Part shown: positions 18,020 to 25,020 of the stretch, piece by piece
How positions within the stretch are numbered: position 1 is the stretch's first letter
Layout of the letters: each line of letters opens with the position of its first letter
IMG/VR virus record: IMGVR_UViG_3300007276_000069
Coordinates: 1 to 50,601 of that record
From: a virus
DNA length: 50,601 nt
Reading direction: 5' to 3' (one strand)
Notes under the pieces: generated by a model
Told to the model about the DNA's origin: nothing
The model's database searches: none
Seen by the model: the letters and a program-made list of their open reading frames with translations, nothing else
Made by a program: the position numbers and the translations under genes

Positions 18020-18239
18020 AACTCTGTAAGTCTCTGTGTTGTCGATCACTATAGTCTCGTAGGTATTTTACCAGCGAGACTATTTTTTTTGTGTTTTCAA
18101 AGTCTGGGTTCCACGCATCGAACGCTTCTTCTATATCTTCTGGAGAGGGTGGCCCCTCAAAGTCAATAGATATGTTGCCGTCCTGTGTTAGAGATACAGA
18201 CATCTTATATAATAACGCATCACGCTTCTGGGACATCAT
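18009..18239 (-). CDS. Small hypothetical acidic protein
   Basis: 76 residues, last gene of the minus-strand operon. ATGATG at its start overlaps the end of the small membrane gene upstream. The sequence (MSVSLTQDGNISIDFEGPPS, then EDIEEAFDAWNPDF) is soluble and acidic, with a C-terminal charged part. Its coding region contains the terminator stem of the opposing late operon, and its 3' end overlaps the o-spanin gene tail to tail. Family unknown. Confidence 0.55.
   Translation of the reverse strand: MMSQKRDALLYKMSVSLTQDGNISIDFEGPPSPEDIEEAFDAWNPDFENTKKIVSLVKYLRDYSDRQHRDLQSFIF
18051..18090 (+). terminator. Rho-independent terminator of the late operon
   Basis: A perfect 9-base stem ATAGTCTCG (18051-18059) and CGAGACTAT (18075-18083) with a 15-base loop is followed by a run of eight T (18083-18090). 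It faces the plus strand and would end transcription after the spanin genes. It lies inside the coding sequence of the convergent minus-strand gene 18009-18239. The minus-strand side lacks a T run, so it is one-directional. Confidence 0.85.
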
Positions 18240-18381
18240 ATAAAACCTTTAATAAAACTACTATAGATACTATAAGTATCGTTGTAAGCACCCTGTTGCC
18301 GTGTGAGTTTGTTACCGGCAAGGCTAAGTATACGCACAGCCCTAATAAGAATACCATAAGATTTATTAAAAAGTAGGACAT
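18220..18381 (-). CDS. Small two-segment membrane protein
   Basis: 53 residues: start ATG at 18381, stop TGA at 18222-18220. MSYFLINLMVFLLGLCVYLA forms one membrane helix and VLTTILIVSIVVLLKVL a second, joined by a short polar loop (PVTNSHGNR). It lies 13 bases after the stop of the PP-loop gene and overlaps the next gene by 20 bases, as expected in this compact operon. Ribosome site weak. Function unknown; an inner-membrane modulator (for example of superinfection or lysis timing) is possible. Confidence 0.55.
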   Translation of the reverse strand: MSYFLINLMVFLLGLCVYLALPVTNSHGNRVLTTILIVSIVVLLKVLYDVPEA

Positions 18382-18394
18382 TTTAAAGACTGTT

Positions 18395-19201
18395 TCATTT
18401 CATGCAAAATGTGGTTGGGGCTTTTGGGCCTGATACCACTATTTCTGTATGTTGTACTTTGTGGGTCTGCGTTTGGACGCCACTTACCGCAAATATTCTT
18501 TCGGCTAACCACTGGTCGAACTCATAGCCTGACATTCCGCTAGTTTCATAGGCTTCCATAACAGCACAATGCCAGCACTCGGATGTGGGATGGGGCAGAG
18601 GAGTCGCTTGCTTACCAGCAGGGCCAGAACAGGTTACAACTAAAGATCGTAACTCTTCAGGAAGTGCCTCAAGTTGCTCCCACCTACCTGATATTGTTTC
18701 TATAAAAGTTCCTGTATCTTCAGGCTCTGGAAAAGCCCACTCTTTAGGTATTTCAAGTTCTCTTATTACAGTTGATCCCCAGTAAACTTTCTTACCTGTT
18801 CTCTCTAGTATACTTTTTATAGCCCAGTAGCAATCCGTGCTAGTGTTCTCTAAGCTATATCCATAGACTATGGCATCACAGTTCTCTTTAACAAGAACGT
18901 CAGCCATGTTTTCAAATCTATCTATCAAGTTTCCATAGTTAGTTAAATGCCTAAAGCCTTTACGTATTGGTCTGTAGTCATAGTAAGTCTGTCTGCTTAT
19001 GGGTGGGAGCAAAGTGAAAGAACGAGTGTTTTTTTCTAGCCACTCTTTAACTCGCATTACAGCAAGCTCCTCTACAGAGTAGAGTTCGTATCCATACTCT
19101 TTAAAAAATATAGATACTATTTCATGGTCGCTTTCTTTAAGCCATCTCCATAGAGCATATGTAGAGTTTACACCACCAGACATGGGAATGAGAACTTTCA
19201 T
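18395..19201 (-). CDS. PP-loop ATP pyrophosphatase, QueC/ExsB-like (copy B)
   Basis: 268 residues from ATG 19201, which overlaps the upstream stop as ATGA; an in-frame ATG at 19234 would add a non-conserved extension. The PP-loop SGGVNS is at residues 8-13 of MKVLIPMSGGVNSTYALWRW. The C-terminal third has CWHC, like the zinc-binding cysteines of QueC-type enzymes. It is a clear paralogue of the protein at 3665-4486 (shared GYSLENTSTD, DTGTF, EALP, FDQW-x-AE). Being in the DNA-metabolism operon next to a nuclease-like gene, it could modify a nucleobase or a protein side chain. No partner genes of the full 7-deazaguanine pathway were seen. Confidence 0.75.
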   Translation of the reverse strand: MKVLIPMSGGVNSTYALWRWLKESDHEIVSIFFKEYGYELYSVEELAVMRVKEWLEKNTRSFTLLPPISRQTYYDYRPIRKGFRHLTNYGNLIDRFENMADVLVKENCDAIVYGYSLENTSTDCYWAIKSILERTGKKVYWGSTVIRELEIPKEWAFPEPEDTGTFIETISGRWEQLEALPEELRSLVVTCSGPAGKQATPLPHPTSECWHCAVMEAYETSGMSGYEFDQWLAERIFAVSGVQTQTHKVQHTEIVVSGPKAPTTFCMK

Positions 19202-19671
19202 GGGCCTAGCTCTTCTATTGGCAGGTTGTAACAATCAGCACGAAATACAAAACCATTGCTGGGGTCATAGTCGCCTCTCTTATGTTCTGTGGCTTTTAGA
19301 AAGAAATCATTCTTCTTTATAACACCTAAGAACCAGCCTACGGATAGATCGTATTTCACTCGTACAAAAGCATAGGCATCACACTTTTGTGATGTATTAA
19401 ACTTAGCTACAGAACAGGAATAGTAAGGTAGGGGGGGAGAGGATGTTCTCTTAGTCTTTACATCTACTTTTGTACCGTCATCAAGAACAACATCGTAATC
19501 AAAGGTGTTATCTGGCTTGCCACCCAGAACGCTTACGACTAGCATCTCCCCCAGATATCCAGATTGAGAACCACCGCTTCGCATGATCGAGTTGTTTAGC
19601 TCTCCAAGCATGAAAGCTTTACGATCAGCCGCCTGTCGCATGTCCTCAGTTATCTGGATTTCTTTTATCAT
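19198..19671 (-). CDS. PD-(D/E)XK nuclease-like protein
   Basis: 157 residues, ATG sharing a base with the stop of the next upstream gene (TAATG). A core of GYLGEMLVVSVLG, then FDYDVVLDDG and KVDVKTKRT fits the Glu ... Asp ... (D/E)-x-K arrangement of restriction-like nucleases, with Asp-Val-Lys as the last motif. The N-terminal part before it is helical. Proteins of this type are common in marine phage genomes; whether it cuts or only binds DNA is not shown. It is coupled by ATGA to the PP-loop gene downstream. Confidence 0.55.
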   Translation of the reverse strand: MIKEIQITEDMRQAADRKAFMLGELNNSIMRSGGSQSGYLGEMLVVSVLGGKPDNTFDYDVVLDDGTKVDVKTKRTSSPPLPYYSCSVAKFNTSQKCDAYAFVRVKYDLSVGWFLGVIKKNDFFLKATEHKRGDYDPSNGFVFRADCYNLPIEELGP

Positions 19672-19997
19672 TAGTCAGTGCTATGGAGAGGGTGTACTTC
19701 TACTTCCCTCTTTTTTCTTTCTTCTTGTATGCGCGTGTTAGTCTGGCGTAACTCGTCTGCCTCACTCTGCGTGCTTTCATCACCAAGGCTACCAAGGCGC
19801 TCTGCGACTACAGAGGGCAGAATACCTTTCATAGCACATTCCTTGGCGTCTTCCCATGTCCCACTCGCGGCTACTTGGCCGTTACCGAGACGGAAGTTAC
19901 CATCTTCATCGTAACCACAGTCACTACTAATAGTAGCTGCAGCCGTAGTTAACGTAAGTGCGGCTATTGCAACACCCGATAAAACTATCTTCTTCAT
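19671..19997 (-). CDS. Exported small protein
   Basis: 108 residues. A strong GGAG six bases before ATG 19997 supports the start. MKKIVLSGVAIAALTLTTAA is a signal peptide with likely cleavage near AAA-TIS. The mature part has two cysteines (SDCGYDEDGNF and AKECAMKG), suggesting one disulfide, and a charged C-terminal helix (TNTRIQEERKKREVEV). A periplasmic protein inside the replication operon is unusual; superinfection exclusion is one possibility. Family unknown. Confidence 0.6.
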   Translation of the reverse strand: MKKIVLSGVAIAALTLTTAAATISSDCGYDEDGNFRLGNGQVAASGTWEDAKECAMKGILPSVVAERLGSLGDESTQSEADELRQTNTRIQEERKKREVEVHPLHSTD

Positions 19998-19998
19998 T

Positions 19999-21915
19999 CT
20001 ATACTCCTATATCTACAACTTCACAGACTTCGCCTGTGCAGCTAAGTTCTTGAGAACCCGTTGTGGTGTCCTCTACTTCCATTTCTTTTAGCCCTTCCCA
20101 TTTGATTGTTTCAGGCATCTTCTCTACTAAACTCTCATACTCTTCTTTACTACACTCTGTATAAGGTGCTTGTTGATAGGTGTGGTCGGAGTGCGGCAAG
20201 AACGATACACCAGAGATGTAGTCAAAGTTCTTGTACACCCAATCACCAACCTCAAGCCACTCATGTTCCTTTACAGAGATGGTGATTGACGGCTTATGCT
20301 CACACCAGTTCTCTGCGTAGGTTTTCCATAGCTCCAGATGTTCTATAGCAGTTAGGCTATCCCGTGTAAGTGCGCCCTTTGGAGACTTAACAGGGAATGA
20401 GAATACAGTCATGTTATCTTCATTGCCTATAGCTGGCTCTGAAGGAATACCACACTGTATCATAAACTGCGTAAGCGGGTCTTTGTTATCTCCACGAACT
20501 GTACGAATATAGTGTTCGCTGTGCCGGGGGTGGATACCCGATGCACTATCGACTAGCTGGGATACAGTGCCGGAAGGTTTAACACAAGTGATAGCAGTAG
20601 AGGGGCTTACTCCCATACTCTTAGCCAGCTTTTCATTAGTCTTTACAGCTACCTTTCTCCACCCAACAAGCAAGTCTACCAGACCACAGTTGTTAGATGA
20701 CAGCATCTCATTGTCTAAGATACCTGTAAGGCTAACTCCTAGCAGCCGCTCTTCTTCTGTATTCTGCTTCCATATCTTTCTAAGATACTTAAAATCAGTA
20801 AGAGAGGATTGATACGTGCCAAGCTGTGTAGCCCACTCTATCTTTTTAGTTAGTGTGACTACTGTGTCCTCTGCTCTGACAACGACTTCTGTGAGGTTGC
20901 AGAATTGGTAGGGACGTAGGATGATTTCAGAGCAAGGGTTAGTTCCAAATACATGATCAGGATCACGACGACCAATACTAGCCACTTTATTTTGTGCTGA
21001 TTCACGGTTAAAGATTCCTCTCTCTCCAGACTTGGACTCATACAACGAGTACCACTCTTTCAGAAACGTGTTCATGTCTGGGCGTTCTGAGTATACTGCA
21101 GAGTTATTTGCTAGCCCACGGTGCGGGTAGTCTCTGAACCACTCACCTGACTTAGCAACTCGCATCCTGTTTGAGTTAAGATCAGATAGAGATATCAGAG
21201 CGGACCTGCGTACACCGCCTACAACAATTACGCTGGCTATCTTACATACAAGATCATGGCATTCTAACGGAGATAGCTGCCTACCAGCAGCATTTTTAAA
21301 CAAAGCCACTGTAAATTTAAGAAGGTCGTCAAGAGGCGCTGGCCCGGACGATCTACCGCCAAACGTCTTTAAACGCGCTCCAGCAGGGCGTAGACGCGAT
21401 AAGTCCCATTTTGGCACCTGACCTGCGTACAGACAGGCAATTAGCTCACGAAGGCCCCTAGCCCATCCTGCCTTACTATCCTGTACAACGATGGTTGTTT
21501 CTGTAGGTTCAAAGTGTTCGTTTACACTAGGCAGACTTTCTGTGTATCGTCTCTCTGCAGAGAACCCTACACCAGTACCACACATGAGAACATAAAGTAT
21601 CTCATCAAATGAACGTGGTGAGTCTACAGGAATGTATGAACAGTTGTAGCCCGATGTGTGGTCACGTTCTAGGGCTAGCCCTGCAGTCATCAAGGCCCTC
21701 ATTGAGGGCATAATTTGCAGACTAAGTACAGCCTCTTCAAGCTCCTGCCTGTTAGGTATCTTGTGACCATACCTCTCCTTCAGGTGGTGCGACATAAAAT
21801 CAAAGTAACGCTCAACCGTTTCCGGCCAAGTCTCACGCCTATCCCCTAACCAACGGGCATACCGGGACAGATGAATAAACTCTTGGTAGTCTGTTGGGAA
21901 ATAATTATTTTTCAT
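19999..21915 (-). CDS. nrdJ: Adenosylcobalamin-dependent (class II) ribonucleotide reductase
   Basis: 638 residues. It reduces ribonucleotides to deoxyribonucleotides using B12 for radical generation. The active-site signature NPCSEI is at residues 326-331 (Asn326, Cys328, Glu330), the redox-pair cysteines are Cys92 (GYNCSYIPVDS) and Cys339 (YQFCNLTEVV), and the C-terminal C-x4-C (Cys626, Cys631) matches the shuttle pair of monomeric class II enzymes. It is about 100 residues shorter than the Lactobacillus triphosphate reductase. It overlaps DUF3310 by 11 bases and belongs to the replication operon, supplying precursors. It implies that cobalamin is available in the host. Confidence 0.9.
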   Translation of the reverse strand: MKNNYFPTDYQEFIHLSRYARWLGDRRETWPETVERYFDFMSHHLKERYGHKIPNRQELEEAVLSLQIMPSMRALMTAGLALERDHTSGYNCSYIPVDSPRSFDEILYVLMCGTGVGFSAERRYTESLPSVNEHFEPTETTIVVQDSKAGWARGLRELIACLYAGQVPKWDLSRLRPAGARLKTFGGRSSGPAPLDDLLKFTVALFKNAAGRQLSPLECHDLVCKIASVIVVGGVRRSALISLSDLNSNRMRVAKSGEWFRDYPHRGLANNSAVYSERPDMNTFLKEWYSLYESKSGERGIFNRESAQNKVASIGRRDPDHVFGTNPCSEIILRPYQFCNLTEVVVRAEDTVVTLTKKIEWATQLGTYQSSLTDFKYLRKIWKQNTEEERLLGVSLTGILDNEMLSSNNCGLVDLLVGWRKVAVKTNEKLAKSMGVSPSTAITCVKPSGTVSQLVDSASGIHPRHSEHYIRTVRGDNKDPLTQFMIQCGIPSEPAIGNEDNMTVFSFPVKSPKGALTRDSLTAIEHLELWKTYAENWCEHKPSITISVKEHEWLEVGDWVYKNFDYISGVSFLPHSDHTYQQAPYTECSKEEYESLVEKMPETIKWEGLKEMEVEDTTTGSQELSCTGEVCEVVDIGV

Positions 21916-22162
21916 TTTCTCTCTGCTCGCTAACTAGTCGTTGTAGATACCACTGTGACTTCATCAAGTCTTTGAGTGGCATCCCCTTATGTTTGTACCG
22001 GCACACATACTTCAGTATGTTTCCTTTTAGGTAGCCGCTAAACTCTTCCTCTGTAAGAGACTCCTTGATCATGTCTATAGTCTCTATACCATTTTGTGTG
22101 TAGTGTGACGGACTGTTCACAGATTTGGTTAATTCAGCTAGATACTTTTTCTCATTTGGCAT
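21905..22162 (-). CDS. DUF3310 protein
   Basis: 85 residues. VNSPSHYTQNGIETIDMI, then GNILKYVCRYKHKG and DLMKSQWYLQRL are the hallmark segments of DUF3310, small phage proteins sometimes annotated as nucleotide kinases without firm proof. It is coupled by TGATG to the preceding gene and overlaps the reductase start, so it is probably tied to nucleotide metabolism. Confidence 0.8.
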   Translation of the reverse strand: MPNEKKYLAELTKSVNSPSHYTQNGIETIDMIKESLTEEEFSGYLKGNILKYVCRYKHKGMPLKDLMKSQWYLQRLVSEQRENEK

Positions 22163-22536
22163 CAGTTGTCCTCGCTAAACTTAACTTTAATAACATTATC
22201 ATATACTTCTTCTACTACTAGACTCTTAGAATCTCTTTTGTCTTTTGACTTATCAACTATCTGTTCCATAGTTGCTTCATGTCCTAGCTGCATAAGATAG
22301 TCATAATCAGACTCAAGTAGACTAAGCATACCCTGCTGCAGAATATGCGCGGCAGATACGTCCTCAACCTCTGACGTATCATATGCTCTGACGTTCACTT
22401 TGTCAAATCCCTCTGGATCAAAGACAATGTACAGTCTATCTTTGGCTAAAAAGAATGTCTCTTCTTCTATCCTGTCTCTCATCTCATCATCTATGAGATC
22501 ATCTTCCGGCTCAAAAGTAAAACCATCATCATTCAT
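22162..22536 (-). CDS. Acidic hypothetical protein
   Basis: 124 residues from ATG 22536, chosen because GTGGAG lies seven bases upstream and the start overlaps the stop of the endonuclease gene by eight bases; the frame is open further upstream in the shadow of that gene. Strongly acidic throughout (FEPEDDLIDDEMRDRIEEET). No known domain. It probably works with the replication proteins because of the coupled operon. Confidence 0.6.
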   Translation of the reverse strand: MNDDGFTFEPEDDLIDDEMRDRIEEETFFLAKDRLYIVFDPEGFDKVNVRAYDTSEVEDVSAAHILQQGMLSLLESDYDYLMQLGHEATMEQIVDKSKDKRDSKSLVVEEVYDNVIKVKFSEDN

Positions 22537-22909
22537 CAAACCACTCCACAGGTAACTTTTTATGCGCCCAATCAAAACCGTGGCGCTCTGCCCAATCTGC
22601 GTGTGTAGTCTTTGAGCCTTTGTATATTTTTTTATTGGCATTTGCAAAGAAGAACTTCACTTCAAAATCAGGATTCTGCTTCTTAACAAGCAAGTGCTTT
22701 ACTCTGTCTTGCTGTGTTAGTCGCCCCTTAACCTCAATGTACATATCGTTTCTAGGTATGTAGAAGTCAGGTATGTATACGCTAGGCTCACGCTGATAGG
22801 GTATCTTATCAGGCTCGAATTCAAAATCAATACCTCTGCGGCCAAGGGCTACAGCTACTTCAGCTTCAAACTTTGATCTAAAACGCATAGTAATCAAACT
22901 TATTGTCAT
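22529..22909 (-). CDS. T7 endonuclease I-like Holliday-junction resolvase
   Basis: 126 residues (or 119 from the ATG at 22888). The whole chain matches T7 gp3: FRSKFEAEVA, IPDFYIP, YIEVKGRL, RVKHLL, KKIYKGSK and a C-terminal LPVEW. The four catalytic residues of T7 (Glu20, Asp55, Glu65, Lys67) correspond to Glu15, Asp48, Glu59 and Lys61 here. It cleaves branched DNA, resolving junctions before packaging and helping degrade host DNA. It overlaps both neighbours. Neither possible ATG has a clear ribosome site, so the exact start is open. Confidence 0.85.
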   Translation of the reverse strand: MTISLITMRFRSKFEAEVAVALGRRGIDFEFEPDKIPYQREPSVYIPDFYIPRNDMYIEVKGRLTQQDRVKHLLVKKQNPDFEVKFFFANANKKIYKGSKTTHADWAERHGFDWAHKKLPVEWFDE

Positions 22910-23294
22910 TGCCGGGATTTGTATTTGCTATCTCTATAAACTTTCTTTCCAAATCCGTAGAAATTTCTTCTGCCACTGTACTTTTAATAACGCCAAAAGA
23001 CCTCACTGGAAATATAACCAGCTTATTATCTCTAAGTCTACTTTTAATATTATCAAAACACCTATTTAATATTTTTTTTCCATACATACGGTACTCAATA
23101 CTATCCCAATCTCCTTTAGGAGCCATGCTTGATCTATATATGATAGCCTCTCTTTGCTCGTTAGGTAACGCCTTTACACGTAAGCTTTCTACGTGAGTAG
23201 AGTTTTCTTTTGAGCAGTCAAAATATACAAACACAACATCTGGATTATACTGTAATTCAAAGTCGCTTATAGTTTCTGTAATGTACAGGGGCAT
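22878..23294 (-). CDS. Hypothetical protein
   Basis: 138 residues, TGATG-coupled to the Cas4-like nuclease. The sequence has an N-terminal alternating beta pattern (DVVFVYFDCSKEN), a middle Arg/Lys-rich helix and ends in FDYYAF. No family recognised. The position between two nucleases suggests a DNA-processing role, but no motif supports it directly. Confidence 0.55.
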   Translation of the reverse strand: MPLYITETISDFELQYNPDVVFVYFDCSKENSTHVESLRVKALPNEQREAIIYRSSMAPKGDWDSIEYRMYGKKILNRCFDNIKSRLRDNKLVIFPVRSFGVIKSTVAEEISTDLERKFIEIANTNPGNDNKFDYYAF

Positions 23295-24184
23295 CAGATT
23301 TCATCCTTTACATGCTTTGTATACCACACGCGAGGTTTGGTATTTGCTGTAGAAGTTACTTTCTGCTTGTAAGCAGCATCGGGCCAGCAGTGCATCTTAA
23401 AGCCACAGTAGCCACACGTTCTATCCATTAGCCGGTTGCCTGTTCTTTTAACAGAACCTGTAGCCTTGTCCTTGTAAGTCTCAGGCTCATCAGAGAAAGA
23501 ACGCTCAAACTTCTCTTTGCCAAGAACACTGCGTATGTTTTTATCGGCTAATTGTAGTGCAGCCTGTCTGTCTTCTTCATGTACCAGCGGTGTTTCACAC
23601 ACCGCCCACTCACCTGTAGCCTTGTTGATAGCTATCCAGCCACCAAACGTAGAGTTAGCAGCCTCTGCGTACAGGTAGCCCTGCGGCACGTAACCAAACA
23701 CATCATCCTTCTTGATGTTGTTGTAGCCACGATTAGCCGCAAACTTCATAGAGAATGCGCCGGGAGCGGCACTCTTTATGTCATATATCTTATCATCTAT
23801 CTTTACATCATACGTGCCGTTAAGAGTAGTGCCACCTATCTCTAGGCTAACACCCTCTTGCTCACTCTGTATGTCTATACCCGCGCCTTTCATAACTGTA
23901 ACAGCTATCGCTTCTATGATGTCTCCAAACAGAAACTTCATAACCAGAGTATAGTCTACATCTTCTTCTATGCCATCTTCAGCAGACAGCTTCTGCTGGC
24001 ACAAAGGTTTTCCTACACCGGACATGCGAACCTTTGAGCCACGCTTCTCACTAAACTGCCTCTCAATAGCGAAACCACACATTTCCTTAAACTCTTCGAT
24101 AAGGTGAGGGGGAAGGCCGTCGCCCTCTCCCCTCGACGCTTTCTCTAGGAAATGCTGTACTTTATGTAGCAGCATTGAGGTCAT
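23294..24184 (-). CDS. Cas4/RecB-like nuclease with iron-sulfur cysteines
   Basis: 296 residues. PD-(D/E)XK core: Glu91 (GDIIEAIAV), Asp126 (GTYDVKI) and Asp135-Ile-Lys137 (YDIKSA). One cysteine before the core (Cys62, PLCQQKL) and three after it (Cys257, Cys260, Cys266 in CGYCGFKMHC) reproduce the four-cysteine 4Fe-4S arrangement of Cas4 and AddB. Phage relatives act as recombination exonucleases that resect DNA ends. No cas genes or CRISPR array are nearby, so a replication or recombination role is preferred. TAATG-coupled to the gene upstream. Confidence 0.8.
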   Translation of the reverse strand: MTSMLLHKVQHFLEKASRGEGDGLPPHLIEEFKEMCGFAIERQFSEKRGSKVRMSGVGKPLCQQKLSAEDGIEEDVDYTLVMKFLFGDIIEAIAVTVMKGAGIDIQSEQEGVSLEIGGTTLNGTYDVKIDDKIYDIKSAAPGAFSMKFAANRGYNNIKKDDVFGYVPQGYLYAEAANSTFGGWIAINKATGEWAVCETPLVHEEDRQAALQLADKNIRSVLGKEKFERSFSDEPETYKDKATGSVKRTGNRLMDRTCGYCGFKMHCWPDAAYKQKVTSTANTKPRVWYTKHVKDEI

Positions 24185-25020
24185 TAGCTGGCCTCTGCTG
24201 TTTCCAACGCTTTTGCTACATCGAGATCATCCATAGCAAGAACATTTTCTTTGCGCTCATTGTACTGTTTAAGCACACGCACGTTCCACTTCTCAATGTC
24301 CTGCATGAAGGTGTTAAGAGTTTCTACATCTTCATCCACGATCTTGACAGGCTGTGGCTTATCAAAGGCAGGGACATAGTAAACAATACCACCGTTCTTA
24401 TTACGCTTAGTAGCAATGCTTACCTTCTGACCAAAAATAATCTTATTGGATGGCACCTCACGAATGTAGTTAGCCACTGGCATAAACGCAGAGCCACGGG
24501 CTGACCAGATGAAGGGCGTACCTGCGAGGTCAACCTTGTCACCAGAACCATCTGTAGCATCTTTAGCACCAGTGATGATACCGTAGACAACTTGAGTACA
24601 CTTGATACTCTTCTGTTTAGCATGTTCGAGAGAGTTGGTAGAAAGACCTTCTACTTCCTGCTTACTCAGCTTACCACACTTCATACCACCACTAGTATCA
24701 AAGAAGTCGTCGCTAAGAGAAGGTGTGAGAACAGTCCTGATACTATCTTCAGGAGACTGCTGGTTCCACAGATCATAAGAGTAGTACCGAATAAACATAC
24801 GCACGGTAATCTCTTTAGCATAGACTGTGCTGCTATCCAGACGAATGCGGAAGCTACCCTTTGGTAGTGGCTCTCCCTCATCGTTCTCGCTCTGCTGCTC
24901 AATGGCTAGCCGTGGTAGTCCCTGCTGTGATGCAGGGCGCGTCTCAGTCTGACCGACCATGGCAGCAAGCTTTGCCATGTTTTCTTCGTTCAGATCGTCC
25001 ATAGTAATCATATCGCTCAT
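24184..25020 (-). CDS. Possible single-stranded DNA-binding protein
   Basis: 278 residues from ATG 25020, supported by GAGGAG eight bases upstream and an ATGA overlap with the polymerase stop; an in-frame ATG at 25047 would add nine residues. A beta-rich central region (FRIRLDSSTVYAKEITVRMF, FIWSARGSAFMPVANY, GIVYYVPAFDKPQP) resembles an OB-fold layout, and the C-terminus is acidic. Its position between polymerase and exonuclease matches SSB genes such as T7 gene 2.5. No sequence motif proves it. Confidence 0.5.
   Translation of the reverse strand: MSDMITMDDLNEENMAKLAAMVGQTETRPASQQGLPRLAIEQQSENDEGEPLPKGSFRIRLDSSTVYAKEITVRMFIRYYSYDLWNQQSPEDSIRTVLTPSLSDDFFDTSGGMKCGKLSKQEVEGLSTNSLEHAKQKSIKCTQVVYGIITGAKDATDGSGDKVDLAGTPFIWSARGSAFMPVANYIREVPSNKIIFGQKVSIATKRNKNGGIVYYVPAFDKPQPVKIVDEDVETLNTFMQDIEKWNVRVLKQYNERKENVLAMDDLDVAKALETAEAS

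Noticed and set aside
18395-19201. Complete 7-deazaguanine DNA modification pathway
   Set aside because: Only QueC-like proteins were seen; no QueD, QueE, FolE or DpdA-like gene in the window, so no pathway is claimed.
23294-24184. CRISPR-associated Cas4 as part of a CRISPR system
   Set aside because: No repeat array and no other cas gene in the window; the context is phage replication.
24175-24504. 109-residue plus-strand frame opposite the SSB-like gene
   Set aside because: Complete overlap with a well-supported minus-strand gene; cysteine- and His-scattered composition typical of antisense shadows.
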